This document shows, in pieces, positions 1 to 7,671 of a stretch of 42,530 nucleotides of DNA. The stretch is from assembly GCF_030699305.1 (NCBI RefSeq), contig NZ_JAUYNB010000005.1, positions 1 to 42,530 on the forward strand, written 5' to 3'. Source of the stretch: Novosphingobium sp. Lineage in GTDB: Bacteria > Pseudomonadota > Alphaproteobacteria > Sphingomonadales > Sphingomonadaceae. The notes under the pieces are model-generated. The model searched no databases. It saw only the letters and a program-made list of their open reading frames with translations, and had not been told where the DNA came from. A program made the position numbers and the translations under genes. The stretch's first letter is position 1. Every line of letters starts with the position of its first letter.

Positions 1-59
1 GCGAAGTCGAGACACGTTGCCGTTGCGCGCGGTGTCTCGACTTCGCTCGACACGAACGG
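1..59. repeat. Sphingomonad-type palindromic repeat, copy A (cut by window start)
   Basis: The sequence opens inside an inverted repeat: left arm GCGAAGTCGAGACAC, a GC-rich loop, right arm GTGTCTCGACTTCGC followed by TCGACACGAACG. The outer part of the left arm lies beyond the edge. It sits just past the 3' end of the leftward SDR gene, so it could act as a terminator hairpin. The same element recurs near 10.0 kb and at the right edge. Confidence 0.85.
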
Positions 60-82
60 GGCAGAGGAATTCAGCCCCGCAC

Positions 83-868
83 CTAGGCAGGCGGCTTGGG
101 CGATCCGGGCAGGCCCATGTAGTAATGCCCGGCATTCATCCCGCCATCGACCGACAGCTCGGTGCCCATGCAGTACCGCGCGTCCTCCGACGCCAGATAG
201 GCCGCCGCCGCGCCGATGTCCTTCGGCTCACCGGCGTATTGCGCGGGGTAGACCCAATAGCCCTTGTCGTATGTTTCCTTGTCGACATTCATCGGGTTGG
301 CCAGCGGGGTATAGATCCCGCCCGGATGGATCGAATTGACGCGAATCTTGCGCGGCCCCAGTTCCAGCGCCAGCGCCTTGGTCAGCCCGCGCACCGCGAA
401 CTTGGTCGCGCAATAGACCGATACCGCGTTGGCCCCGGCAATCCCGTCGGCCGAGCTCATGTTGATGATCGCCCCGCCGCCAGCCCGCTCGATCGCCGGG
501 ATCGCGGACTGGCAGCCGATGATCACGCCGTTCAGGTTGACGTTGATCAGCGTCGCGATTTCGGTTTCCGAATAATCCTCGAACCCCCGAAAGAACAGCA
601 CGCCCGCGTTGTTGACCAGCGTATCGAGCTTGCCGAACCGGGCCTCGGTCGCGGCGATCACGGCGGTCCATTCGGCGCGGCTGGTGACGTCATGATGATG
701 GAACGCGGCGCGCTCCCCCAGTTCATCGGCCAGCGCCTGTCCGGGTTCGTCCAGAATGTCGGTGATCATGACTTCTGCGCCTTCGGCAATGAACCGCCGG
801 ACGATCCCTTCGCCAATGCCGCGCGCGCCGCCGGTTACGATTGCTACTTTGCCGTCCAGCCGAATCAT
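83..868 (-). CDS. SDR family NAD(P)-dependent oxidoreductase
   Basis: Classical short-chain dehydrogenase of 261 residues, the usual size for the family. The Rossmann glycine motif TGGARGIG is at residues 12-19, with Asp37 at the end of beta-2, which usually favours NAD over NADP. NNAG is at 86-89. The catalytic set is Asn113, Ser138/Ser139, Tyr152 and Lys156 (YCATK). The C-terminal segment has the usual SVDGG before the tail. It probably oxidises or reduces a hydroxyl or ketone on the compound degraded by the adjacent cluster; the substrate is not readable. It is transcribed away from the esterase gene, sharing a 158-base intergenic region. Family assignment is firm. Confidence 0.93.
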   Translation of the reverse strand: MIRLDGKVAIVTGGARGIGEGIVRRFIAEGAEVMITDILDEPGQALADELGERAAFHHHDVTSRAEWTAVIAATEARFGKLDTLVNNAGVLFFRGFEDYSETEIATLINVNLNGVIIGCQSAIPAIERAGGGAIINMSSADGIAGANAVSVYCATKFAVRGLTKALALELGPRKIRVNSIHPGGIYTPLANPMNVDKETYDKGYWVYPAQYAGEPKDIGAAAAYLASEDARYCMGTELSVDGGMNAGHYYMGLPGSPKPPA

Positions 869-1026
869 CTTATCACTCCCACTAATGCCGCTCTCAGTTC
901 ATGGGCGGCGGCGGCCTGACAATACGCAATCATCACCACAACACATAACCCTTTCGGGTAACGCGAATCATAATCGACTGCATATAACGCATTCGTATAA
1001 CCATCAGGATCGGGAGAATCCTCTGC
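869..1026. promoter_or_regulatory. Divergent intergenic region of the SDR and esterase genes
   Basis: This is the only non-coding stretch between two divergent genes, so promoters for both must lie here. It is more AT-rich than its surroundings and holds TATAAC-like hexamers around 983-1000. GTAACGCGAAT at 958-968 resembles, in inverted orientation, ATTCGCGTAAC upstream of the next gene. AGGATCGGGAGAA before 1027 supplies a Shine-Dalgarno sequence. No regulator gene is adjacent. Promoter position is inferred. Confidence 0.45.
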
Positions 1027-1962
1027 ATGCCGCTGAATCCTCAGGTCGAAGCCCTGCTTGCCATGTTTGCGGCGCTGCCGCCGGTTGACTTCACCACGCT
1101 CACGGCCCCGGCGCTGCGCGCGACCAATGACACCCCGCTGGCATTTGGCGAGCCCCCGGCGGTTGCGCAGGTACAGGACCTGTTGCTGGACCTGCCAGGA
1201 CGCACCCTGCCCGCACGGCTGTATGTGCCGGAAGGTGCCGCGCAGCCTGCCGCGCCGCTGGTGGTCTATTACCACGGCGGCGGCTGGGTGATCGGCACGC
1301 TGGAGACGCACGATGCGACGTGCCGTGCGCTGGCCCGCGCGAGCGGCGCGGCGGTGCTGTCGGTCGGTTACCGGCTGGCACCGGAACACGCCTATCCCGC
1401 CCCGGTTGACGATTGTTATGATGCGCTGGTCTGGGCAGCGGCCAACGCGGGCGCGCTGGGCTGCGATCCGGCGCAGCTGGCAGTGGCAGGGGATAGCGCC
1501 GGCGGCAATCTGGCGGCCGCCGTGGCCATTCTGGCGCGCGATCGCAGCGGCCCCGCGCTGCGTCACCAGTTGCTGATCTATCCGGTGACCGATGATGATT
1601 TCACCCTGCCGTCCTATGCCGAAAATGGCGGGGGCGAGTATTTCCTGGGGACCGAGATGATGCGCTGGTTCTGGGACCAGTATCTGGGCCGTGCCGCCGA
1701 CGCCCCGCTCGCGCGGATTGCCGGAACGCCCGATCTGGCCAGCCTGCCCCCGGCGACCGTCATCACCGCCGAATTCGATCCGCTGCGCGATGAAGGCATG
1801 GCTTATGCCGCGCGCCTGGCCGGCGCCGGTGTTCCGGTTGATGCAGCCACCGCTCCGGGGATGATCCACGGGTTCTTTTCGATGTTCCAGCCCGTGCCCG
1901 ATGCGCTGCCGTGGATTGACCGGGCCGGAGCAAACCTGCGCAGCGGATGGTGCGCCGCGTAG
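1027..1962 (+). CDS. Alpha/beta hydrolase, HSL (hormone-sensitive lipase) family esterase
   Basis: A 311-residue carboxylesterase of the bacterial HSL family (alpha/beta hydrolase fold 3). The oxyanion-hole motif HGGGW starts at residue 83. The nucleophile Ser157 lies in GDSAGGN. Asp251 (EFDPLRDEG) and His281 (MIHGF) complete the triad, at the spacing normal for the family. No signal peptide is evident, so it should act in the cytoplasm, cleaving an ester or lactone. A good ribosome site (GGGAGAA) precedes the ATG. It comes first in a rightward series ahead of the Rieske oxygenase, suggesting a role in the same pathway. Substrate unknown; family assignment is firm. Confidence 0.92.
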   Translation: MPLNPQVEALLAMFAALPPVDFTTLTAPALRATNDTPLAFGEPPAVAQVQDLLLDLPGRTLPARLYVPEGAAQPAAPLVVYYHGGGWVIGTLETHDATCRALARASGAAVLSVGYRLAPEHAYPAPVDDCYDALVWAAANAGALGCDPAQLAVAGDSAGGNLAAAVAILARDRSGPALRHQLLIYPVTDDDFTLPSYAENGGGEYFLGTEMMRWFWDQYLGRAADAPLARIAGTPDLASLPPATVITAEFDPLRDEGMAYAARLAGAGVPVDAATAPGMIHGFFSMFQPVPDALPWIDRAGANLRSGWCAA

Positions 1963-2106
1963 TCATATCATTATTCGCGTAACAAAATGTGACACGTCAT
2001 GCGCAAATATCAAATTCATCGCGCGCTGACCGGAAAACTCCGCTATACTTTGCGGTAACGGTTACGAACAAAGGCCCTGCGCGGGTTACGGGAGAAGGAC
2101 TTTCAC
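1963..2106 (+). promoter_or_regulatory. Probable promoter/operator region of the Rieske oxygenase gene
   Basis: The gap holds a -10-like CTATACT at 2043-2049 and directly after it the palindrome GTAAC-G-GTTAC at 2055-2065, a placement typical of an operator. ATTCGCGTAAC is at 1973-1983. GGGAGAAGGA just before the ATG is a strong Shine-Dalgarno sequence. No clear -35 was identified. The assignment is by pattern only. Confidence 0.4.
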
Positions 2107-3186
2107 ATGGCCAAGACAGCCGATTACGCCTTGGGCGAATTCACCTATCCGCGTGGCTGGTTCATGATCGGCGCTTCGGCCGATGCCACCACCACCCCCG
2201 CAGCCGTCCGCTATTTCGGCGAAGACATGGTCATGTATCGCGGTGAAAGCGGCCGGGTCTTCCTGATCGAGGCCTACTGCCCGCACATGGGCACGCATCT
2301 GGCCAAGAACACGTCATCGTATGTCGTGGTCGACAAACAGCACGTCGAAGGCGACGGCATCCGCTGCCCCTATCATGCTTGGCGGTTCGGTCCGGACGGT
2401 CAATGCGACGACATTCCCTACTCGCCGGTCAAGCCGCCCAAGGCCGCCTGTGTGAAAAGCTGGAAAGTGGTTGAACGCGCCGGGTGCCTGTGGACCTGGT
2501 ATGATCCGGAAAACGGCCTGCCCGACTATGAACTGCCCGCGTTCGAACAGTGGGACCAGCCGAACTGGGTCAACTGGAACGTCGAATGTCTGGGCGAACT
2601 GGCCTGCCACCCGCAGGAAGTGGTCGATAACATGGCCGACAAGGGCCATCTGGAACCGGTCCACGGTTCCATCGATATGGTCCAGTTCGAGAACGAGTTC
2701 GACGGCACGGTGGTGCGCCAGATCCTGACCGCAGGGCACAAGACGCTGGCCGGATCGGGCGCCGAACCCATGACCAACGATACCTGGTACACCGGCCCCG
2801 GCATCCTGCAATCGACGATGATCGGCGAATACCCGTCGCACATGCTGATTGCGCACACCCCGGTTGACGACGGTGTGATCAAGGTCTGGTACGGCCTGTT
2901 CGTGAAGGTCAAGAACGCCGCGCCCAGCGATCCCGACCGCGAACTCGCGCGCGGTTATGAGCAGGCCGGGGTTGCCGCCTTTGCCCAGGATTTTGAAATC
3001 TGGTCAAACAAGCGCCCCTGTATCAATCCGTTGATGGTGCGCGGTGACGGTCCGTTCGACAAGGTCCGCGTCTGGTACAAGCAATTCTATAACCCGCGTG
3101 AGCGGGCCGGGGATTTCCAGGCCCGTGTCAACGGCCGCTATGTCACGCGCGGCACGCAGCAGGCCCCGTGGGATACGGCTGCGTAA
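2107..3186 (+). CDS. Rieske non-heme iron oxygenase, oxygenase component (KshA-like)
   Basis: A 359-residue terminal oxygenase. The Rieske [2Fe-2S] ligands are Cys58-x-His60 (CPHMGTHL) and Cys87-x2-His90 (CPYHAWRF). His60 and Cys87 are 26 residues apart, about ten more than the usual 15-17, so there is an insertion near residues 68-82. The mononuclear iron site shows Asp178 with His181 and His186 (DKGHLEPVH), and a downstream QDFEIW segment probably gives the third, Asp ligand. The sequence recalls 3-ketosteroid 9-alpha-hydroxylase-type monooxygenases, so ring hydroxylation of a steroid- or terpenoid-like substrate is plausible but inferred. No ferredoxin gene is adjacent; electrons may come from elsewhere. 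A hairpin terminator follows the stop. Confidence 0.9.
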   Translation: MAKTADYALGEFTYPRGWFMIGASADATTTPAAVRYFGEDMVMYRGESGRVFLIEAYCPHMGTHLAKNTSSYVVVDKQHVEGDGIRCPYHAWRFGPDGQCDDIPYSPVKPPKAACVKSWKVVERAGCLWTWYDPENGLPDYELPAFEQWDQPNWVNWNVECLGELACHPQEVVDNMADKGHLEPVHGSIDMVQFENEFDGTVVRQILTAGHKTLAGSGAEPMTNDTWYTGPGILQSTMIGEYPSHMLIAHTPVDDGVIKVWYGLFVKVKNAAPSDPDRELARGYEQAGVAAFAQDFEIWSNKRPCINPLMVRGDGPFDKVRVWYKQFYNPRERAGDFQARVNGRYVTRGTQQAPWDTAA

Positions 3187-3191
3187 CGGAC

Positions 3192-3222
3192 GGCGATGGC
3201 ATGAACCGATCGTGCCATCGCC
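3192..3222 (+). terminator. Hairpin terminator after the Rieske gene
   Basis: A perfect 10-bp inverted repeat, GGCGATGGCA and TGCCATCGCC, with an 11-base loop starts five bases after the stop and is followed by AAATTTCGTAATTTT. This suggests that the TonB receptor gene has its own promoter. Confidence 0.75.
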
Positions 3223-3390
3223 AAATTTCGTAATTTTAGGGAACGCAAACGGGTAAAGGAACATTTTCGGCCTTATTATCGGCAACTTTGCTTTTGTTTG
3301 CGTAGAACGATTTGACGCATGCTACGAATTTTGACAGCCTCTCATCCTAAGGACAGCGCCAAGCCTGTCCGGTGAAGGAGAGGGCAGAAA
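3223..3390 (+). promoter_or_regulatory. Leader and promoter region of the TonB-dependent receptor
   Basis: A relatively AT-rich stretch between a terminator and the receptor ATG, so a promoter is expected here. A spaced inverted repeat, CGCAAAC (3244-3250) and GTTTGCG (3296-3302), could be regulatory. GAAGGAGAGGG upstream of 3391 is a strong Shine-Dalgarno sequence. No specific -10/-35 pair is claimed. Confidence 0.35.
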
Positions 3391-6012
3391 ATGATCGTAA
3401 AACGATTCGCAGTCCGGCACGCCTTGCTGACGACTGCGGCAGCCGCAGCGCTTGCTACACCAGCCTATGCACAGAGTGCCGATGATGCCGATCCGCAGAG
3501 CGGCGGCCTGGGCGAAATCGTGGTGACCGCCAATAAGCGGTCGGAAAACCTGCAAAAGACGCCGATCGCGATTTCCGCCATTCCAGCAGAAGCGCTGGAA
3601 CTGCGCGGCCTGAGCGAAGCCAAGGACCTCTCCGCCATCGCCCCGAACGTCTCGGTCGTCGGCGCCGCCACCAACGCCACAGCCTCGGTCGTCTCGATCC
3701 GCGGCATTCCCAGCCCGGCCGATGAAACCCAGGGCTTCGATTCACCGATCGGGATGTATCTCGACGGGGTTTACCTCGCCCGCTCATCCGCCTCGACTTT
3801 CGAAGTGGCGGATATCGAACGGGTTGAAGTGCTGCGCGGACCGCAGGGCACGCTGTTCGGCCGCAACACGACCGGCGGTGCGATCAACTTCATCACCAAG
3901 AAGCCGTCCAGCGAAGCCAGCCTGAAACTGCGCGCAGGCGCAGGCAACTATGGCATGTGGACTGGCCGCGTGGTTGCCAATTCGGGCGACATGAACGGCG
4001 TGCGGCTCTCCCTCGGCTATCTTCACCGCCAGCGCAACGGCACGGTCAATGACCTGCTCGAACCCAAGAAAAGCCGCGATCCTGGCGCGATGAAGGTCGA
4101 TTCCGTGCGCGGTGCGATCGAATGGGACGTGACTGATACGTTCAGCGTCTACAACGTGTTCGATTACACCCGGATCAAGGCTGCACCGATGGTGATGCAG
4201 CTGGCCGCCGTCGGCGACGGCACGTTCCGCCCGAACGTCACTCTGGGCGGCAACACCTTCAGCCAGGTCCAGCCTGCCAACGTAGCCGGTTACCTGAATG
4301 CGGCCACGGTGGTCGAGCCGGGCTGCTCAAAGACTGTATCGCGCACCTTCAGCGACACGATCTGCCTCAATTCGGGCAACCAGTCGGACGACAAGATCTG
4401 GGGCAACATGTTCCGGATGGAACTGAACCTGCCGACCATCACCGTGCGCAGCACTTCGTCCTACCGCAACTGGCGCAACGACATCCGCGGCGGCGATCTG
4501 GACGGTCTGGGCACCTTGCGCGGACCGCTGTTCAACATCGGCAGCCCCAGTGCACCGTTTGCCACGTTCACCGGCTTCCCGACCTCGGTCCTCACCAATG
4601 TCGGCATCCCGGACGGAACCGCCGCGTTCCTGACGGCGGGCAGCGTGCCCACCACCACCAACCCGCTGTTCACCGCCAATACCCTGCGCGGGCAAAAGCA
4701 GTTCAGCCAGGAACTGGAATTCGTCTCCACGGCGGAGGGCGGTTTCCAGTGGGTCGCGGGGGCATTCTACTTCAGCGAAAGCGGGTATGAAAACAACGCC
4801 CAGCAGTTCGGGTTCGTGCTGGATACCAATCAGGCGGTCTATATCCCGTCGACCATGCAGTCGATCCTGACCGGCTTCGGCTATCCGCTCGCCACCGCGC
4901 AGGCGCTGGCCCCGGGCATGGCCGCTGCGTTCCAGGCGGCCAACCCGGCCCGTTACCGGCTCGTGCCGGGCGGTGCGGTGCTGGATTACAAGGCCAGCGG
5001 CAATTCGATGGCACTCTATGGTCAGGCCAGCTATCGCCCCGGCGGTGAAGATGGTCCGCTGGGCGTGACGTTGGGCCTGCGCTATACCTGGGACAGCAAG
5101 AGCGTTGACCGCACCCAGAACGGGGCCACGCCGTTTTCCGCCGCAGAACTGGTCCTGAACCGGCGCAAGGCCAGCTTCAGCGCGCCGTCCGGGCACCTGA
5201 CCGTGGATTACCGCGCGACCGAGGACATCAACCTCTATGCCCGCGCCGCCCGTGGCTACCGCTCGGGCGGGTTCAACTTGCGCCAGTCGACCAGCGTCGC
5301 CAGCAATATCGGCCTGATCCCGTTCAACGAGGAACAGATCTGGTCGTATGAACTGGGCGCCAAGATGGAGTTCATGGACCGCATCCGGCTGAACGTGGCC
5401 GCGTTCCATAACGTCTACACCGACCAGCTGGCGACGATCCCGATCCCGATCCAGGGCGGCGGCAGCTTTGGCACGCAAGTCGTCAACGCGGGCAAAACGA
5501 CCTACACCGGGCTCGAAGTCGAAGCCGCGTTCCAGATTACCGACAATTTCTCGATCGACGGGAACTTTGGGTACATCGACGTCAACATCAAGGAGTTCCC
5601 CGGGGCGGACATCGGTGGCGTGACGCGCAACATCGCGCCACTGATCTCCGGGGCCGGCTATGCGCCCAAGTACACGGCTTCAATCGCAGGCAACCTGACG
5701 GTGCCGGTGGGCGATGCCAAGCTGCACGCGCGAGTGGGTTACAACTACACCTCCGAGTTCGAGATGTTCCCCAACACCCTGACCGCACCGTTCTCGCAGG
5801 CCGGGCGCGGTGACGCACGGGGCCTGCTGGATGGGCAGCTGCGCTTTTCCGGCTTCGGCCCGAACGGCGGCATGGGGCTGACCATCTGGGGCAAGAACCT
5901 GACCGACAAGAAGTATGTCGCGCGTTCGGTCGATTTCGGCGCGCTCGGCTTTGCCACGGTCATCTATGGCGATCCGCGCACCTTCGGGGCGACGCTCGAC
6001 GTGGAATTCTGA
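3391..6012 (+). CDS. TonB-dependent outer membrane receptor
   Basis: A receptor of 873 residues. A signal peptide is followed by a TonB-box-like GEIVVTA around residues 40-47. The plug domain follows, with SIRGI, DGVYLAR and RVEVLRGPQGTLFGRN, then a 22-strand-type barrel. It ends in a C-terminal phenylalanine (TLDVEF), as expected for BAM-assembled barrels. The GRNTTGGAINFITKKP segment is typical of the large sphingomonad receptor family often found next to catabolic oxygenase genes. It would import a poorly soluble substrate, or a siderophore, using TonB energy. Position between the oxygenase and flavin reductase favours the catabolic substrate, but this is inferred. A strong hairpin terminator follows. 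Confidence 0.95.
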   Translation: MIVKRFAVRHALLTTAAAAALATPAYAQSADDADPQSGGLGEIVVTANKRSENLQKTPIAISAIPAEALELRGLSEAKDLSAIAPNVSVVGAATNATASVVSIRGIPSPADETQGFDSPIGMYLDGVYLARSSASTFEVADIERVEVLRGPQGTLFGRNTTGGAINFITKKPSSEASLKLRAGAGNYGMWTGRVVANSGDMNGVRLSLGYLHRQRNGTVNDLLEPKKSRDPGAMKVDSVRGAIEWDVTDTFSVYNVFDYTRIKAAPMVMQLAAVGDGTFRPNVTLGGNTFSQVQPANVAGYLNAATVVEPGCSKTVSRTFSDTICLNSGNQSDDKIWGNMFRMELNLPTITVRSTSSYRNWRNDIRGGDLDGLGTLRGPLFNIGSPSAPFATFTGFPTSVLTNVGIPDGTAAFLTAGSVPTTTNPLFTANTLRGQKQFSQELEFVSTAEGGFQWVAGAFYFSESGYENNAQQFGFVLDTNQAVYIPSTMQSILTGFGYPLATAQALAPGMAAAFQAANPARYRLVPGGAVLDYKASGNSMALYGQASYRPGGEDGPLGVTLGLRYTWDSKSVDRTQNGATPFSAAELVLNRRKASFSAPSGHLTVDYRATEDINLYARAARGYRSGGFNLRQSTSVASNIGLIPFNEEQIWSYELGAKMEFMDRIRLNVAAFHNVYTDQLATIPIPIQGGGSFGTQVVNAGKTTYTGLEVEAAFQITDNFSIDGNFGYIDVNIKEFPGADIGGVTRNIAPLISGAGYAPKYTASIAGNLTVPVGDAKLHARVGYNYTSEFEMFPNTLTAPFSQAGRGDARGLLDGQLRFSGFGPNGGMGLTIWGKNLTDKKYVARSVDFGALGFATVIYGDPRTFGATLDVEF

Positions 6013-6051
6013 GGCTTTGACGACCTGGCGGGCCGCAGGGACCGCCAAAGT

Positions 6052-6085
6052 GAACGGGGCGGCTGTGCAAACGGCTGCCCCGTTC
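6052..6085 (+). terminator. Strong hairpin terminator after the TonB receptor
   Basis: GAACGGGGCGGC and GCTGCCCCGTTC can form a 12-bp stem with one G-U pair around a roughly 10-base loop, about 40 bases past the receptor stop. There is no clear T run, so efficiency is uncertain. Confidence 0.65.
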
Positions 6086-6195
6086 TCACATTGTGCCCCC
6101 TAATCGGACAACAAATGGCCCGGGGGGAATTGCGGTTTTCCGCGCCCCGCGTATGGAACAAGGAACGCTCACCCAGACAGAGGACCAAGCCCGGC

Positions 6196-6702
6196 ATGAC
6201 CCAGGCCGCCCCGCCCGCCACTTTGCCCGACCAGTTGAAGCAGGTCCTGCGCTATCTCCCCGCGCCGGTCGGGATCGTGACCAGCTTCGATCCGGAAACC
6301 CGCGCGCCCGTCGGGCTGGCGATGTCGGCGCTTATGCCGGTTGCGCTCGATCCGTGCTCGATGGTGATCGCGGTCAACCGGTCCGGGTCCAGCCACGCGA
6401 GCATGCTGGCGGCGGGGCGCTATTGCATCAACCTGCTCGATACCGGTTCGCACAGCCACATGACCCCGTTCGCCAGCTATGATGCGCGGGACCAGCGCTT
6501 CACCCAGGCCGACTGGAAGCAGAACGGCGACGTCTGGTATATCGACGGGGCACCGGCCAACATCTTCTGCGAAGTGCGCGAAATGCTGTCGTTCGGGACG
6601 CATGACCTGCTGATCGGCGAAGTCTATGACTTGCGCACCACCGGCGGTCAGGAAATCCTGGGTTGGGCCAACGGCACGCTGGGCCGCCTTACCCCGCTCT
6701 GA
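6196..6702 (+). CDS. Flavin reductase family protein (FMN-binding split barrel)
   Basis: A 168-residue protein starting MTQAAPPAT, matching the single-domain flavin reductase family: LRYLPAPVGIVTSF, GLAMSALMPVALDP, CSMVIAVNRSGSSH and YCINLLDTG lie in the expected order. The open frame extends upstream to a TTG, but the leader lacks domain character and AGAGGA lies about ten bases before this ATG, so the ATG is preferred. Such proteins reduce FMN or FAD with NAD(P)H, usually to feed a flavin-dependent monooxygenase, though some bind flavin as oxidoreductases. No partner monooxygenase lies in the window. A short hairpin follows the stop. Confidence 0.88.
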   Translation: MTQAAPPATLPDQLKQVLRYLPAPVGIVTSFDPETRAPVGLAMSALMPVALDPCSMVIAVNRSGSSHASMLAAGRYCINLLDTGSHSHMTPFASYDARDQRFTQADWKQNGDVWYIDGAPANIFCEVREMLSFGTHDLLIGEVYDLRTTGGQEILGWANGTLGRLTPL

Positions 6703-6708
6703 ACTTTT

Positions 6709-6728
6709 CTGCCGGAATGAACCGGCAG
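6709..6728 (+). terminator. Short hairpin after the flavin reductase gene
   Basis: CTGCCGG, a six-base loop and CCGGCAG form a perfect 7-bp stem just after the stop codon. No T run follows, so it may be an attenuator or 3'-end protector rather than a strong terminator. Confidence 0.4.
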
Positions 6729-6835
6729 CGCCACAATCGGCCCAACCCCGCCCTTTCCGGTTGCCTGCCCGCGCGGGGCGTGGCGAAGTGGATGCCTGCA
6801 CGCGCGGCTAACCGCGGCGGGATCGGAGCGGCCTG

Positions 6836-7657
6836 ATGAACATTCCCTACCTTCTGCGCGGCGTCATGCCCGTGGGCACTGACAGCAGCGTGCTGGTATC
6901 CTCGTCCAAATACCTCAACAATCCGCGCCTGCGCGAATGGCTGGCCATGATCCTGCTGCGCAGGAACGGCCCGGACATGCCCCCGCAGGCCGAAATGCAC
7001 GAGTTTCTGGGCATTCTGGACGAGCTGCGCGATTATGCCGAGATCGAGGAGCGCTTCACTGCCGAACGCCGGGTCAACCCCCGGCTCGACGCGTGGTTCC
7101 GCGAAGGGCACGTGTCGAACTACAAGATCGACGATTTCGCACAGTATGCCCCCGGCACGCTGGGCGGTATCTTTCATGCGCAGATGACCGGCGGGAACTA
7201 TGAAATCCAGATCGTGCCGTGGTCAGAACCGAAGACCCAGCTGGAATTCTTCAACCTGCGGTCCGGCCAGACGCATGACTTCGAACATATCCTGACCGGC
7301 GGCGGCTTCAATTTCATGGGGGAACTGGTCCCCTACTGGTACCGGCTAACCAACGTGCCGCGCTTCTTCGTCGATCAGCACCTTGCCACCGAGGTCAACC
7401 TGATCCAGATTTTCGGTTCGCTGCGCTACACCATCCGCACCGCGCTGCATTACCCGGAAGTCTGGGACACCGCCGTGCAGTGCATCCAGCGCGGCATGAA
7501 GGTGGGGCAGGACAGCGACGCACTGTTCCTGATGAAGCTGGAGGATGCGTTCCACCTGCCGCTGGAACAGGCGCGTGCAGCGCTGGGCGTGCGCGGTGCG
7601 GTGGACGTGGATACAGACCGCGAAGGCGCCTTCTGGGCCGAACGCGGCGAACTTTGA
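6836..7657 (+). CDS. COQ4-family protein
   Basis: A 273-residue protein with the hallmark Coq4 metal motif H-D-x2-H-x11-E: His147, Asp148, His151 and Glu163 (HDFEH, then MGE). Coq4 proteins act in ubiquinone biosynthesis, where the zinc- or metal-binding motif is essential. Here the gene lies inside a catabolic cluster, 14 bases upstream of an amidohydrolase and translationally close to it, which suggests a paralogue recruited to act on a substrate or lipid rather than housekeeping quinone synthesis. That reassignment is inference. No transmembrane segment or signal peptide is obvious. Family membership is well supported by the intact motif and by the surrounding LTGGGFNFMGE region. Confidence 0.85.
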   Translation: MNIPYLLRGVMPVGTDSSVLVSSSKYLNNPRLREWLAMILLRRNGPDMPPQAEMHEFLGILDELRDYAEIEERFTAERRVNPRLDAWFREGHVSNYKIDDFAQYAPGTLGGIFHAQMTGGNYEIQIVPWSEPKTQLEFFNLRSGQTHDFEHILTGGGFNFMGELVPYWYRLTNVPRFFVDQHLATEVNLIQIFGSLRYTIRTALHYPEVWDTAVQCIQRGMKVGQDSDALFLMKLEDAFHLPLEQARAALGVRGAVDVDTDREGAFWAERGEL

Positions 7658-7671
7658 GAGGGATGAACGGC

